The notes beneath the pieces are model-generated. The model had not been told where the DNA came from, searched no databases, and saw only the letters and a list, made by a program, of their open reading frames with translations. Of a stretch of DNA of 64,000 bases, positions 35,593-43,018 are shown in pieces. A program made the translations under genes and the position numbers. The stretch lies in contig DAOUJD010000063.1 in assembly GCA_034423115.1 (NCBI GenBank), positions 1 to 64,000 of the forward strand, read 5' to 3'. The DNA comes from Bin87 sp034423115 (GTDB lineage: Bacteria > Chloroflexota > Dehalococcoidia > Lucifugimonadales > UBA3495). The first letter of the stretch is position 1; each line of letters starts with the position of its first letter.

Positions 35593-36435
35593 TTACAACA
35601 CCGCTTCCGCGATCCGCTCCATTTCATCCAACGCCTGGACGTTTGTGGTGTCGCCCAAACGGACAATGACGCGATTGGCGCCAGCGTTCTCGAACTCGCC
35701 GATTAATCCCCGGTCAGCCGGCTGCCCGAAAACGGTAATGCCGATGCTCGCCGGATCCCGACCCGAGGCTTCCGCCAACTCGTCGATGGCGGCGCGACCG
35801 GCGGCGATTTGGTCCGGGCTGGAAGCGGTTGGCATCCAACCGTCGCCCCAGCGTACTATGCGTCGGAACACGTTGCGCGCGTTGCCCCCCAGTATCACGG
35901 GTGGGCCGCCCTCCTGGGCCGGCTTGGGATTGCACTGCACCGGAGGAAAATCGTAGTAGCGGCCGTGATACTCCGCGGAGTCCTGGGTCCACAGGGCGCG
36001 CATCACCTCGATGGATTCTCTGGCCTGGGTCCAGCGATGGTCGAAATCGCCGCCCATGATCTCGGTCTCTTCCCGTAGCCAGCCCGTCCCTATCCCCAGC
36101 AGAAAACGCCCGCCGGAAAAACGGTCCAACGATGCGATGGCCCCGGCCAGAACCAACGGGTTGCGTTCCGGTATCAGCGTGATGCCGGTGCCCAATTTTA
36201 TCGTGTTGGTCACCGCCGACGCCCGCGCCAGGCCGATGTACGGATCGGCCATGTCCGCCATGTAATCCGGTATCGAGCCGTCCGGCGAACCCGGATACCG
36301 GGACGCCGGATTCACGGGCATCACGGGATGCTCCGGGAGCCAGATGGACTCGAACCCCAGGGCTTCCGCTTTGGCGGCGATTTCCGCGACATCTATCGAG
36401 TTGGTGGATATCGACATATTAAGACCGATGTCCAT
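35593..36435 (-). CDS. LLM class F420/FMN-dependent oxidoreductase
   Basis: 280 residues, luciferase-like fold, shorter than the member at 376. MDIGLNMSIST opens the barrel, and GFESIWLPEHPVMPV (about 27-41) carries the conserved histidine. TNTIKLGTGITLIPERNPLVLAGAIASLD and RFLLGIGTGWLREE follow, and GGPPVILGGNA (about 175-185) precedes RIVRWGDGWMP. The pattern of TG..I.......P..LA....LD resembles F420-dependent members such as those acting on F420H2-linked substrates; the real substrate is unknown. It is an isolated gene. Confidence 0.88.
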   Translation of the reverse strand: MDIGLNMSISTNSIDVAEIAAKAEALGFESIWLPEHPVMPVNPASRYPGSPDGSIPDYMADMADPYIGLARASAVTNTIKLGTGITLIPERNPLVLAGAIASLDRFSGGRFLLGIGTGWLREETEIMGGDFDHRWTQARESIEVMRALWTQDSAEYHGRYYDFPPVQCNPKPAQEGGPPVILGGNARNVFRRIVRWGDGWMPTASSPDQIAAGRAAIDELAEASGRDPASIGITVFGQPADRGLIGEFENAGANRVIVRLGDTTNVQALDEMERIAEAVL

Positions 36436-36647
36436 GGGATACCTCCGGTAGGTCCAGTTGGCTTGCCGTTTTACTCTAAATCACGGCGGGATCATAGCAC
36501 GCTCAATTTGTACATGTCATTGGATTGGTTTAACGCCTATACGCTTACATGGTGAGACGGTCGCGTGGCTGGCGGAACCGGTAGACCTGCCCGGCAAAAC
36601 GGGAGCACATCCTGCACGAGCGGCCTGAATGGGGCAGAAACCTCTGG

Positions 36648-36656
36648 TGCTATACT
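36648..36656 (+). promoter_or_regulatory. Extended -10 upstream of the GYD gene
   Basis: TGCTATACT (36648-36656) has the TGn extension plus TATACT. No good -35 is visible, as is common for extended -10 promoters. The leader to ATG 36699 is about 37 bases. Confidence 0.5.
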
Positions 36657-36698
36657 ACTCGAGGTTCCTTTCCTTTAACTTCACTCATGGTGCCAATA

Positions 36699-37082
36699 AT
36701 GCCTCTTTACGTAATGCTTGCCAACTTCACCGGTCGCGGTCGACGCATGGGCCAGGACAATCCGGACCTGCTCGGTGAAGCCACGGCCGCGGTGGAAACC
36801 ATATCCAGCAAGGTCCTGACCCAATACGCTGTGCTCGGTCGCTACGACTTCGTGATTATTACCGAAGCCACCGACAACCAGTCCGCCGCGCGCCTGTCCC
36901 TGGAGTTGAGCGTACGGGCCGGCCTGAACATCGAGACCCTGCCCGCCATGCCGGTGGGCGTCTTGTCCGACGAGGAGCACATCAGCATGCTCCGGGACGC
37001 CGCCGTCGCCATGAATCTGCCCGCCGGGCCGGACGAGTCCGACAACTCCGACGATTGGCGCATTCCGGACGATCCAGACTAA
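36699..37082 (+). CDS. GYD-domain protein
   Basis: 127 residues. MPLYVMLANFTGRGR is the usual GYD start. VLTQYAVLGRYDFVIITEATDNQSAARLSLELS (about 40-73) contains the family's (G.YD) motif as GRYDFV. It is a small ferredoxin-like-fold family of unknown function, often next to metabolic genes. The C-terminal tail is acidic (DESDNSDDWRIPDDPD). ATG 36687 would add four residues. The gap to thiD is about 32 bases. Confidence 0.8.
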   Translation: MPLYVMLANFTGRGRRMGQDNPDLLGEATAAVETISSKVLTQYAVLGRYDFVIITEATDNQSAARLSLELSVRAGLNIETLPAMPVGVLSDEEHISMLRDAAVAMNLPAGPDESDNSDDWRIPDDPD

Positions 37083-37114
37083 CGCCGGCTGAGCGCCGAC
37101 GACAGGCAATCTAT

Positions 37115-37915
37115 ATGGATACCGCCAAGCCGCCTACCGCAATGACCATCGCCGGCTCGGACTCCGGCGGCGGTGCCGGGATTCAGGCCGATTTGAAAAC
37201 CTTCTCCGCGCTGGGCGTGTTCGGCACCTCCACGCTCACCGCGATTACCGCGCAAAATACCGTCGGAGTGACCGCCGTTCACGAGATCCCAACCGACGTG
37301 ATCTCCGCCCAAATTGATGCGGTTATCACGGATATCGGCGCCGACGCCGTGAAGACGGGGATGCTGTCCTCCGCCGCTATCGTCGAAACGGTGTCGGAAG
37401 CCGTGCGCCGCCACGGGATCACCAACCTGGTGGTGGACCCGGTGATGGTCGCCAAGAGCGGAGACCGGTTGCTCAGGGAGGAGGCGATCTCATCGATCTG
37501 CAACGACTTGATCCCGTTGGCGAAGGTGGTCACTCCCAACATCCCCGAGGCCGAGGATCTAACCGGCTTGTCCATCAAAACCGATGCTGACGTTCGCCGT
37601 GCAGCCGAGGCAATCGTTGGAATGGGAGCCCAGTGCGTGGTTGTCAAAGGCGGTCATCGTGATGGCCCGCCCACCGACACCCTCTACGACGGCGCAACGT
37701 TCCTGGAGTTTACGACCGAGCGTATCCCGTCCACCAACACCCACGGCACCGGCTGCACTTTCGCATCCGCTGTTGCCGCGTGCCTGGCGCATGGGCTTGA
37801 AGTTCCTGATGCGGTGCAACAAGCCAAGGACTACGTAACCGCGGCGATACGGTCAGCGTACCCGATCGGCCAGGGCCACGGCCCACTCCACCATTTTCAC
37901 GCCTTCTGGCAATAG
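37115..37915 (+). CDS. thiD: Hydroxymethylpyrimidine/phosphomethylpyrimidine kinase
   Basis: 266 residues, ribokinase-like fold. AMTIAGSDSGGGAGIQADLKTF (about 8-29) is the ThiD signature. AITAQNTVGV, VKTGMLSSAAIVE, VVDPVMVAKSGDRLL and VVTPNIPEAEDLTG are further substrate-site blocks. STNTHGTGCTFASAVAACLAHG (about 222-243) holds the anion hole and catalytic base. It phosphorylates HMP twice to supply ThiE. ATG 37115 directly precedes the conserved start; an upstream in-frame ATG at 37055 lies inside the GYD gene. No TPP riboswitch is seen before it. Confidence 0.95.
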   Translation: MDTAKPPTAMTIAGSDSGGGAGIQADLKTFSALGVFGTSTLTAITAQNTVGVTAVHEIPTDVISAQIDAVITDIGADAVKTGMLSSAAIVETVSEAVRRHGITNLVVDPVMVAKSGDRLLREEAISSICNDLIPLAKVVTPNIPEAEDLTGLSIKTDADVRRAAEAIVGMGAQCVVVKGGHRDGPPTDTLYDGATFLEFTTERIPSTNTHGTGCTFASAVAACLAHGLEVPDAVQQAKDYVTAAIRSAYPIGQGHGPLHHFHAFWQ

Positions 37916-37942
37916 CGCGTGCGGCGGTCAGTCCACGGTCTC

Positions 37943-37971
37943 CCGACCGAAACGGCGCGTTACGCTATAAT
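37943..37971 (+). promoter_or_regulatory. Promoter and structured leader of ileS
   Basis: TATAAT at 37966-37971 with a poor -35 (CCGACC, 37943-37948). The leader contains a hairpin GTCGGCCGG/CCGGTCGGC with two G-U pairs and a 10-base loop (about 37993-38020), followed by a short TTTAT. The leader is too short for a T-box. Confidence 0.5.
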
Positions 37972-38041
37972 CCTCTAATATTGCCGAAAATCCGTCGGCC
38001 GGGCCCAGTGAGCCGGTCGGCTTTATAGGGGTGGATCAGGT

Positions 38042-41000
38042 ATGCCGGCTATGTTTGACGTGGTTTCCAGCCGAGTCAGCTTCCCCGATCTGGACTCGGA
38101 AGTCCTGGATTATTGGAAAGAAAGGGACGTGTTCCGCCGTTCCTCCGAGGAGCGGCCCGACGCGCCGCTGTTCATGATGTACGAGGGCCCGCCCACCGCC
38201 AACGGGAGCCCCGGCATTCACCACGTCCTCGCCCGCGTGTTCAAGGACGTGATCTCCCGCTACCGCACCATGAAAGGCTGCCGTGTCATCCGCAAGGGCG
38301 GTTGGGATACCCACGGGTTGCCCGTGGAGCTTCAGATCGAGCAGGAGTTGGGGATCTCAACCAAGCGCGAGATCGAGGAATTCGGGATCGCCGAATTCAA
38401 TCGGCGCTGCCGCGAAAGCGTTTTCAGGTATGTGAAAGAGTGGGAGGTGATGACCGACCGCATTGGGTACTGGGTCGATATGGACGACCCGTACGTCACG
38501 CTGGAAAACGACTACATCGAAACCGGGTGGTGGATCCTCAAGAGGTTGTGGGACCGCGGCCTGCTTTACCAGGACCGGCGGGGCGCTCCCCACTGCCCGC
38601 GCTGCGTCTCAAGCCTCTCGTCCCATGAGGTGGCCCTGGGATATCGGGAAAACACCCCGGACCCGTCGGTATTCGTGAAGTTCGAGGCCAGCGAGTGGAT
38701 TGGCGGCGCCACGCCGGATATTCCGTCCTATTTCCTCGCATGGACGACCACGCCGTGGACGCTACCCGGGAATACCGCCCTGGCAGTCAGCGTCGATTCC
38801 GATTATTCGGTGGTGGAGACGACCAACGACGATGGCGAAACCATCCGCATGGCGCTGGCGACCGCGCTGTTGGGAGTCCTGACCGGCGATTACACGGTCA
38901 CCCAGGAAGTCAAAGGCAGCGAACTGGTGGGACTGTCCTACCGGCCGCTGTACGATGCCACGAAATACGGCACCCCGATTCGTCAATTCGTGGCGAACGA
39001 CAACGGCCAAGTCTCATTGGAGGACGCCGAGGGATACTCCACCCGCGTGGTCGCTGCTGATTTTGTCAGCATGGACGACGGCAGCGGCATCGTCCACATC
39101 GCGCCGGCATTCGGCGACGAAGACCTGGGGCTGGGCAGGGAACACCAGTTGGCGTTTGTGCAGCCCGTGGATCTCCAGGGCGTGATCACCGGCAACTACC
39201 CCTTCGCCGGCAAGTTCGTCAAAGACGCCGACCCGGAAATCACGGCGGACCTGACCGAACGCGGCCTGCTCTATCACCAGGGCATTTACCGTCACACCTA
39301 TCCGTTCTGTTGGCGCTGCGATACCCCGCTCCTCTACTACGCCAAGACCTCGTGGTACATCCGCACCACCGCCGTCAAAGACCAACTCGTAGGGAACAAC
39401 TCCCGAATCAACTGGTACCCCGAACACATCCGGGAGGGTCGGTTCGGCGAGTGGCTCCGCAACAACGTGGACTGGGCCATCTCCCGTGAGCGGTACTGGG
39501 GCACGCCCATACCCATCTGGCAGTGCGACGCCTGCGGCGACATGGATTGCGTCGGCGGCGTGGAAGAACTGTCGGAGCGATGTGGCAGGGATCTGGAAGA
39601 CCTGGACCTCCACCGACCTTACGTTGATGACGTCGCCTGGCCCTGCTCGTCCGACGCGTGCAACGGACAATTCCGGCGCATCCCCGAGGTGATGGACTGC
39701 TGGTTCGACTCGGGGATGATGCCCCTTGCCCAGTGGCACTACCCATTTGAAAACGAGGATATCGACAAAGACGGCCGGCTACCCGCCGATTACATCTGCG
39801 AAGCGGTTGACCAGACACGCGGCTGGTTCTACAGCCTGCACGCCCTGTCCACTCTGTTGCAGGACGATATCGCCTACCGCAACGTGATCTGCTTGGGCCT
39901 CATCCTGGATGGGCGCGGCCGCAAGATGAGCAAGCGGCTGGGCAACATCGTCGAGCCCGATTCCATCCTGGACGCCCACGGGGCCGACGCCCTGCGCTGG
40001 TATCTGTTCACCGCCTCGCATCCGGGCGAACCGCGGCGGTTCTCCGACCGGCTGGTCCAGCAGACCCTGCGCCAGGTGTTGTTGACCCTCTGGAACGTCT
40101 ATTCCTTCTTTACCAACTACGCAAACATCGACGAATTCGATCCGTCCCAGATCCCCGATGACTGGCGACCTGAGGCGGAACTCGACCGCTGGGTGCTGAC
40201 GGAACTCAACCAGTTGGTCCAGGTGGTGGACGGTCATCTGGACAACTACAATCCCACCGACGCCGGCCGGCGCATCGCCGAGTTTATCGACACGCTGTCC
40301 AACTGGTACGTGCGCCGCTCCCGCCGCCGGTTCTGGAAGAGCGAGGCCGACGCCGACAAACTGGGCGCATACGCGACCCTCTACACCTGCCTGACCACCG
40401 TGGCTAGGCTCATGGCCCCGCTGGCGCCGTTCGTGTCCGAGCAGATGTACCGCAACCTGGAACTGCGGTTCAACCCGGACGCGCCCGACAGCGTACATCT
40501 GACGGACTATCCGGTGGCTGACGAGTCGCTGATCGACGAGACCATCATGGACGCGACGCGGCTGGCGATTCGCGTTTCCAGCATGGGCCGCGCGGCCCGC
40601 AGCAAGGCCGGCCTCAAGGTGCGCCAACCTCTCGCCTCGGTGGTGGTCCGCACCCGAACGCCCGAGGAAACCAGGTACCTGGACTGGGTGGAGGAGCAGA
40701 TCCTCGAGGAGCTGAACATCAAGAGCCTCCGCGCCGACGGCGGTGAACGCGACCTTTATGCCGAGGCGCAATCCGCAGCTGGCGACGATGGCGATTCCGT
40801 GGTGTCCGTCGGCGGGTATTCGGTCGCGTTGGAAGCCGGCTACATGGTTGCCGTCGATGCCACCATCACGCCGGAACTCGCGGACGAGGGCATGGCCCGT
40901 GAGCTTGCCCACCGCATCCAGAACCTCAGAAAGGGCGCGCGGTTTGAAATCACCGACCACATCGTGACCTATTACCAGGGGCCTGATGACGTGGAACGGG

Positions 41001-41149
41001 TGATGTCCGGTCATGGTGACTACATCAAGCAGGAGACGTTGAGCGATGCCCTGCTGCCGGAACCTCCGGCTGAGGAAGCCCATGCGGAAACCGCCAAGGT
41101 GGAAGGCATGGAGGTTACGCTGGGAGTGCGCCGAGTGTCGGCGAGCTAG
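38042..41149 (+). CDS. ileS: Isoleucyl-tRNA synthetase (type 2-like)
   Basis: 1035 residues. It charges tRNA-Ile. The class I HIGH signature lies in PPTANGSPGIHH (50-61), where the usual HxGH reads Gly58-Ile-His60-His61. The KMSKS loop is KMSKRLGN (about 628). The editing domain (about 205-420) contains YFLAWTTTPWTLPGNTAL and DDGSGIVHIAPAFGDED. A zinc-site candidate is HCPRCVSSL (about 182-191), and ISRERYWGTPIP and DCWFDSGMMP are present. The length, the CPRC...SSHEVALGY block and the absence of a C-terminal cysteine cluster fit the eukaryote-like type 2 IleRS, which is naturally insensitive to mupirocin. mutM begins 5 bases after the stop. Confidence 0.96.
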   Translation: MPAMFDVVSSRVSFPDLDSEVLDYWKERDVFRRSSEERPDAPLFMMYEGPPTANGSPGIHHVLARVFKDVISRYRTMKGCRVIRKGGWDTHGLPVELQIEQELGISTKREIEEFGIAEFNRRCRESVFRYVKEWEVMTDRIGYWVDMDDPYVTLENDYIETGWWILKRLWDRGLLYQDRRGAPHCPRCVSSLSSHEVALGYRENTPDPSVFVKFEASEWIGGATPDIPSYFLAWTTTPWTLPGNTALAVSVDSDYSVVETTNDDGETIRMALATALLGVLTGDYTVTQEVKGSELVGLSYRPLYDATKYGTPIRQFVANDNGQVSLEDAEGYSTRVVAADFVSMDDGSGIVHIAPAFGDEDLGLGREHQLAFVQPVDLQGVITGNYPFAGKFVKDADPEITADLTERGLLYHQGIYRHTYPFCWRCDTPLLYYAKTSWYIRTTAVKDQLVGNNSRINWYPEHIREGRFGEWLRNNVDWAISRERYWGTPIPIWQCDACGDMDCVGGVEELSERCGRDLEDLDLHRPYVDDVAWPCSSDACNGQFRRIPEVMDCWFDSGMMPLAQWHYPFENEDIDKDGRLPADYICEAVDQTRGWFYSLHALSTLLQDDIAYRNVICLGLILDGRGRKMSKRLGNIVEPDSILDAHGADALRWYLFTASHPGEPRRFSDRLVQQTLRQVLLTLWNVYSFFTNYANIDEFDPSQIPDDWRPEAELDRWVLTELNQLVQVVDGHLDNYNPTDAGRRIAEFIDTLSNWYVRRSRRRFWKSEADADKLGAYATLYTCLTTVARLMAPLAPFVSEQMYRNLELRFNPDAPDSVHLTDYPVADESLIDETIMDATRLAIRVSSMGRAARSKAGLKVRQPLASVVVRTRTPEETRYLDWVEEQILEELNIKSLRADGGERDLYAEAQSAAGDDGDSVVSVGGYSVALEAGYMVAVDATITPELADEGMARELAHRIQNLRKGARFEITDHIVTYYQGPDDVERVMSGHGDYIKQETLSDALLPEPPAEEAHAETAKVEGMEVTLGVRRVSAS

Positions 41150-41154
41150 GTGAT

Positions 41155-41979
41155 ATGCCGGAACTGCCGGAGGTCGAAAACACCCGACAGTACCTCATCC
41201 GTTCCGGCCTGGTTGGCCGCCAATTCGGTGCGCCGGACATCACGTGGGCCCGAACCGTCCACCAACCGTCGGTTGGCGAGTTCATCGAGGGTGTCGCCGG
41301 ACGGCGCGTTGTCGATCTGAGCCGGCGGGGAAAATACCTCATCGCTCCTCTGGACGACGGGGAATACTTGGTGCTGCACCTTGGCATGACGGGCCGGCTG
41401 AGGATACACGCCAGCGACAGCGAACCGCCGCCCATGGTGCGCCACACGTTCCCGCTGGACGACGACCGCGAGATGCGGTTCATAGACCCCCGCAAATTCG
41501 GGCATCTATGGCTCCTGTCGGACCCCGCCGATGCCATGTCGAAGATGGGGCCGGAGCCTCTGGAGACGTCTTTCACCGTCGCGGCGCTGGCTGAGGCGCT
41601 CGCCAATCGGAAGGCCCCGCTCAAAGCGCTGCTGCTGGAACAAGGCGTCATCGCCGGGCTGGGCAATCTGTACGCCGACGAAGCGTTGTTCGTTTCCGGA
41701 ATCCATCCGGAACGGGCGGCTAACACTCTGTCGGACGGCGAACTCACACGGCTGCATTGGGGCATCAAAGACGCGTTGACCCGCTCGGTGGAAGCCTACG
41801 CCGCAGCGCGCGATGCCGAGTGGCCCGACCCTCCCACCGCGTTGTCCCCGTGGACCGTTCCACGTGGGCCGGGGCTGCCCTGCCCGCAGTGCGCCACCGA
41901 AGTCCAGTTGCTGAAGGTGCGCAACCGCAGCACGTGGTACTGCCCGAGGTGCCAGCCGGCGGACCACGGGCCGCAGTGA
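41155..41979 (+). CDS. mutM: Formamidopyrimidine-DNA glycosylase
   Basis: 274 residues. MPELPEVENTRQYL supplies the catalytic Pro2 and Glu3, and GRRVVDLSRRGKYLI (about 48-62) supplies the conserved lysine. LVLHLGMTGRLRI and FIDPRKFGHLWLL follow, and the H2TH region holds LLEQGVIAGLGNLYADEALFVSGIHP (about 160-185). The C-terminal zinc finger has C-P-Q-C and C-P-R-C (about 242-263). It removes oxidised purines such as 8-oxoguanine and cuts the strand. It is probably transcribed with ileS. Confidence 0.96.
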   Translation: MPELPEVENTRQYLIRSGLVGRQFGAPDITWARTVHQPSVGEFIEGVAGRRVVDLSRRGKYLIAPLDDGEYLVLHLGMTGRLRIHASDSEPPPMVRHTFPLDDDREMRFIDPRKFGHLWLLSDPADAMSKMGPEPLETSFTVAALAEALANRKAPLKALLLEQGVIAGLGNLYADEALFVSGIHPERAANTLSDGELTRLHWGIKDALTRSVEAYAAARDAEWPDPPTALSPWTVPRGPGLPCPQCATEVQLLKVRNRSTWYCPRCQPADHGPQ

Positions 41980-42137
41980 CGGAGGCCAGCCGAACCGCCA
42001 GCGGACGTTATTTTCGGAAACGCGTCGGGCCGCACCCAATTTCCAGGGTCCACGACAGCCGAATGACCCTGGTGTCCGGTCAACGCCATTTTTGTGGTTT
42101 ACCTGCGCCGACGTAGTCCGCTCACGCTGAGAGCTTG

Positions 42138-42152
42138 TCCGCCTCTGGCGGA
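42138..42152. repeat. Short copy of the TCCGCC/GGCGGA palindrome
   Basis: TCCGCC-TCT-GGCGGA, a perfect six-base stem identical in core to the left arm at 1566-1579. Preceded by GAGAGCTTG and followed by a CCGTCC-type stretch, as in the larger copy. Confidence 0.6.
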
Positions 42153-42874
42153 TCCAGTCCGTCCTGTGTATCCATAAAAACCGGCGCCTCCCTTGACAAA
42201 CCGAACATATGAACCCATAATGAATCTACGCGCGTGAGAACATCCTTTCCAGTCTCGCCAGAGGTGATCCAACCCGGTCGTACACGGCCAACCCGTCAGA
42301 ATCCAAATCGCAAAACCGTCTCCGCCAGGATCGGCGCCGAACACTTCTTACCCGGCGTGGTTGCAACGGGGCCAGCGTCAATCCACACGCTGGGCGTATA
42401 GCGCACGCGCCTCTCTCGATATTCCGTGAGAGGACCGGAACGGAGGAAATTCCTCCGACCCACGCGCTGTCTGCCAATTTCAGTGGTCAAAATACCTTGC
42501 GTAAAACCCCCGGCCGTGGGGCTGACAGCGACCATCGAAACCTCACCTCTGGCAGACACCCAACCCAGCAAACCAAAGGAGCCAATCGTTGAATCACAAC
42601 AACCCATCATCCCCGAAACCCGCCCCCGGGTAGGTGCGGGGCATGCCTCGCCCAACCATCCGCGAACCTCATGGTACGTGGCGAACCTGAAACCCGCCCC
42701 GGCCACTCCGAAACAGCAAAGGAGCAGATACACGCTGAACCCAGGCCACTGCCTGGACTACGGCCGGCTCTGCCGGGATCCAATCCCGGCAGACATCCCA
42801 CGCGCTGACGGTATTTTCAGGAATGTGCCGGCCGGCGCGCATTTTCCGGGAGTCGCGACAATCGAATGATCCGG

Positions 42875-42908
42875 CCCGGTCAACGGGTTTTCCCGGTCAA
42901 CGGGTTTT
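42875..42908. repeat. Two tandem 17-base units abutting a -35 box
   Basis: CCCGGTCAACGGGTTTT occurs twice without a gap (42875-42891, 42892-42908). Each unit carries the dyad CCCG-GTCAA-CGGG. The second ends one base before the -35 at 42910, a typical place for an activator or repressor site. Confidence 0.7.
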
Positions 42909-42909
42909 A

Positions 42910-42939
42910 TTGACGGCGTCGCGCCCGCCCGCTTACACT
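42910..42939 (+). promoter_or_regulatory. Promoter of the DapA-MfnB-TusA fusion gene
   Basis: TTGACG (42910-42915), an 18-base spacer, TACACT (42934-42939). The leader of about 75 bases ends with AGGAGG (43004-43009), nine bases before ATG 43019. Confidence 0.6.
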
Positions 42940-43018
42940 ATCGCCAGCGATTCGGGCATGCCTTCGGCCTGGCCCGATATTGATGTATGGATCAATCTGC
43001 TGTAGGAGGCTGACTGAA

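Larger units (their letters stand above)
41980..43018. other. Long intergenic region with repeats and regulatory sequences
   Basis: About 1 kb without a credible gene. A 147-residue plus-strand frame (42426-42869) is proline/arginine-rich and resembles nothing known. The segment holds a palindromic repeat (42138-42152), an imperfect direct repeat (42039-42085 and 42841-42886), a 17-base tandem duplication (42875-42908) and the promoter at 42910-42939. It may be the remains of a lost gene or mobile element. Confidence 0.6.

Noticed and set aside
37083..37114. TPP riboswitch before thiD, or before thiE at 18598
   Set aside because: There is no space between genes and no CTGAGA-type core; both are inside operons.
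37972..38041. T-box riboswitch before ileS
   Set aside because: The leader from the -10 to ATG is only about 70 bases and no T-box core sequence is seen.
42426..42869. Plus-strand frame of 147 codons in the long gap
   Set aside because: The composition is proline/arginine-rich without domain features, there is no ribosome site, and it runs through the repeat at 42841.
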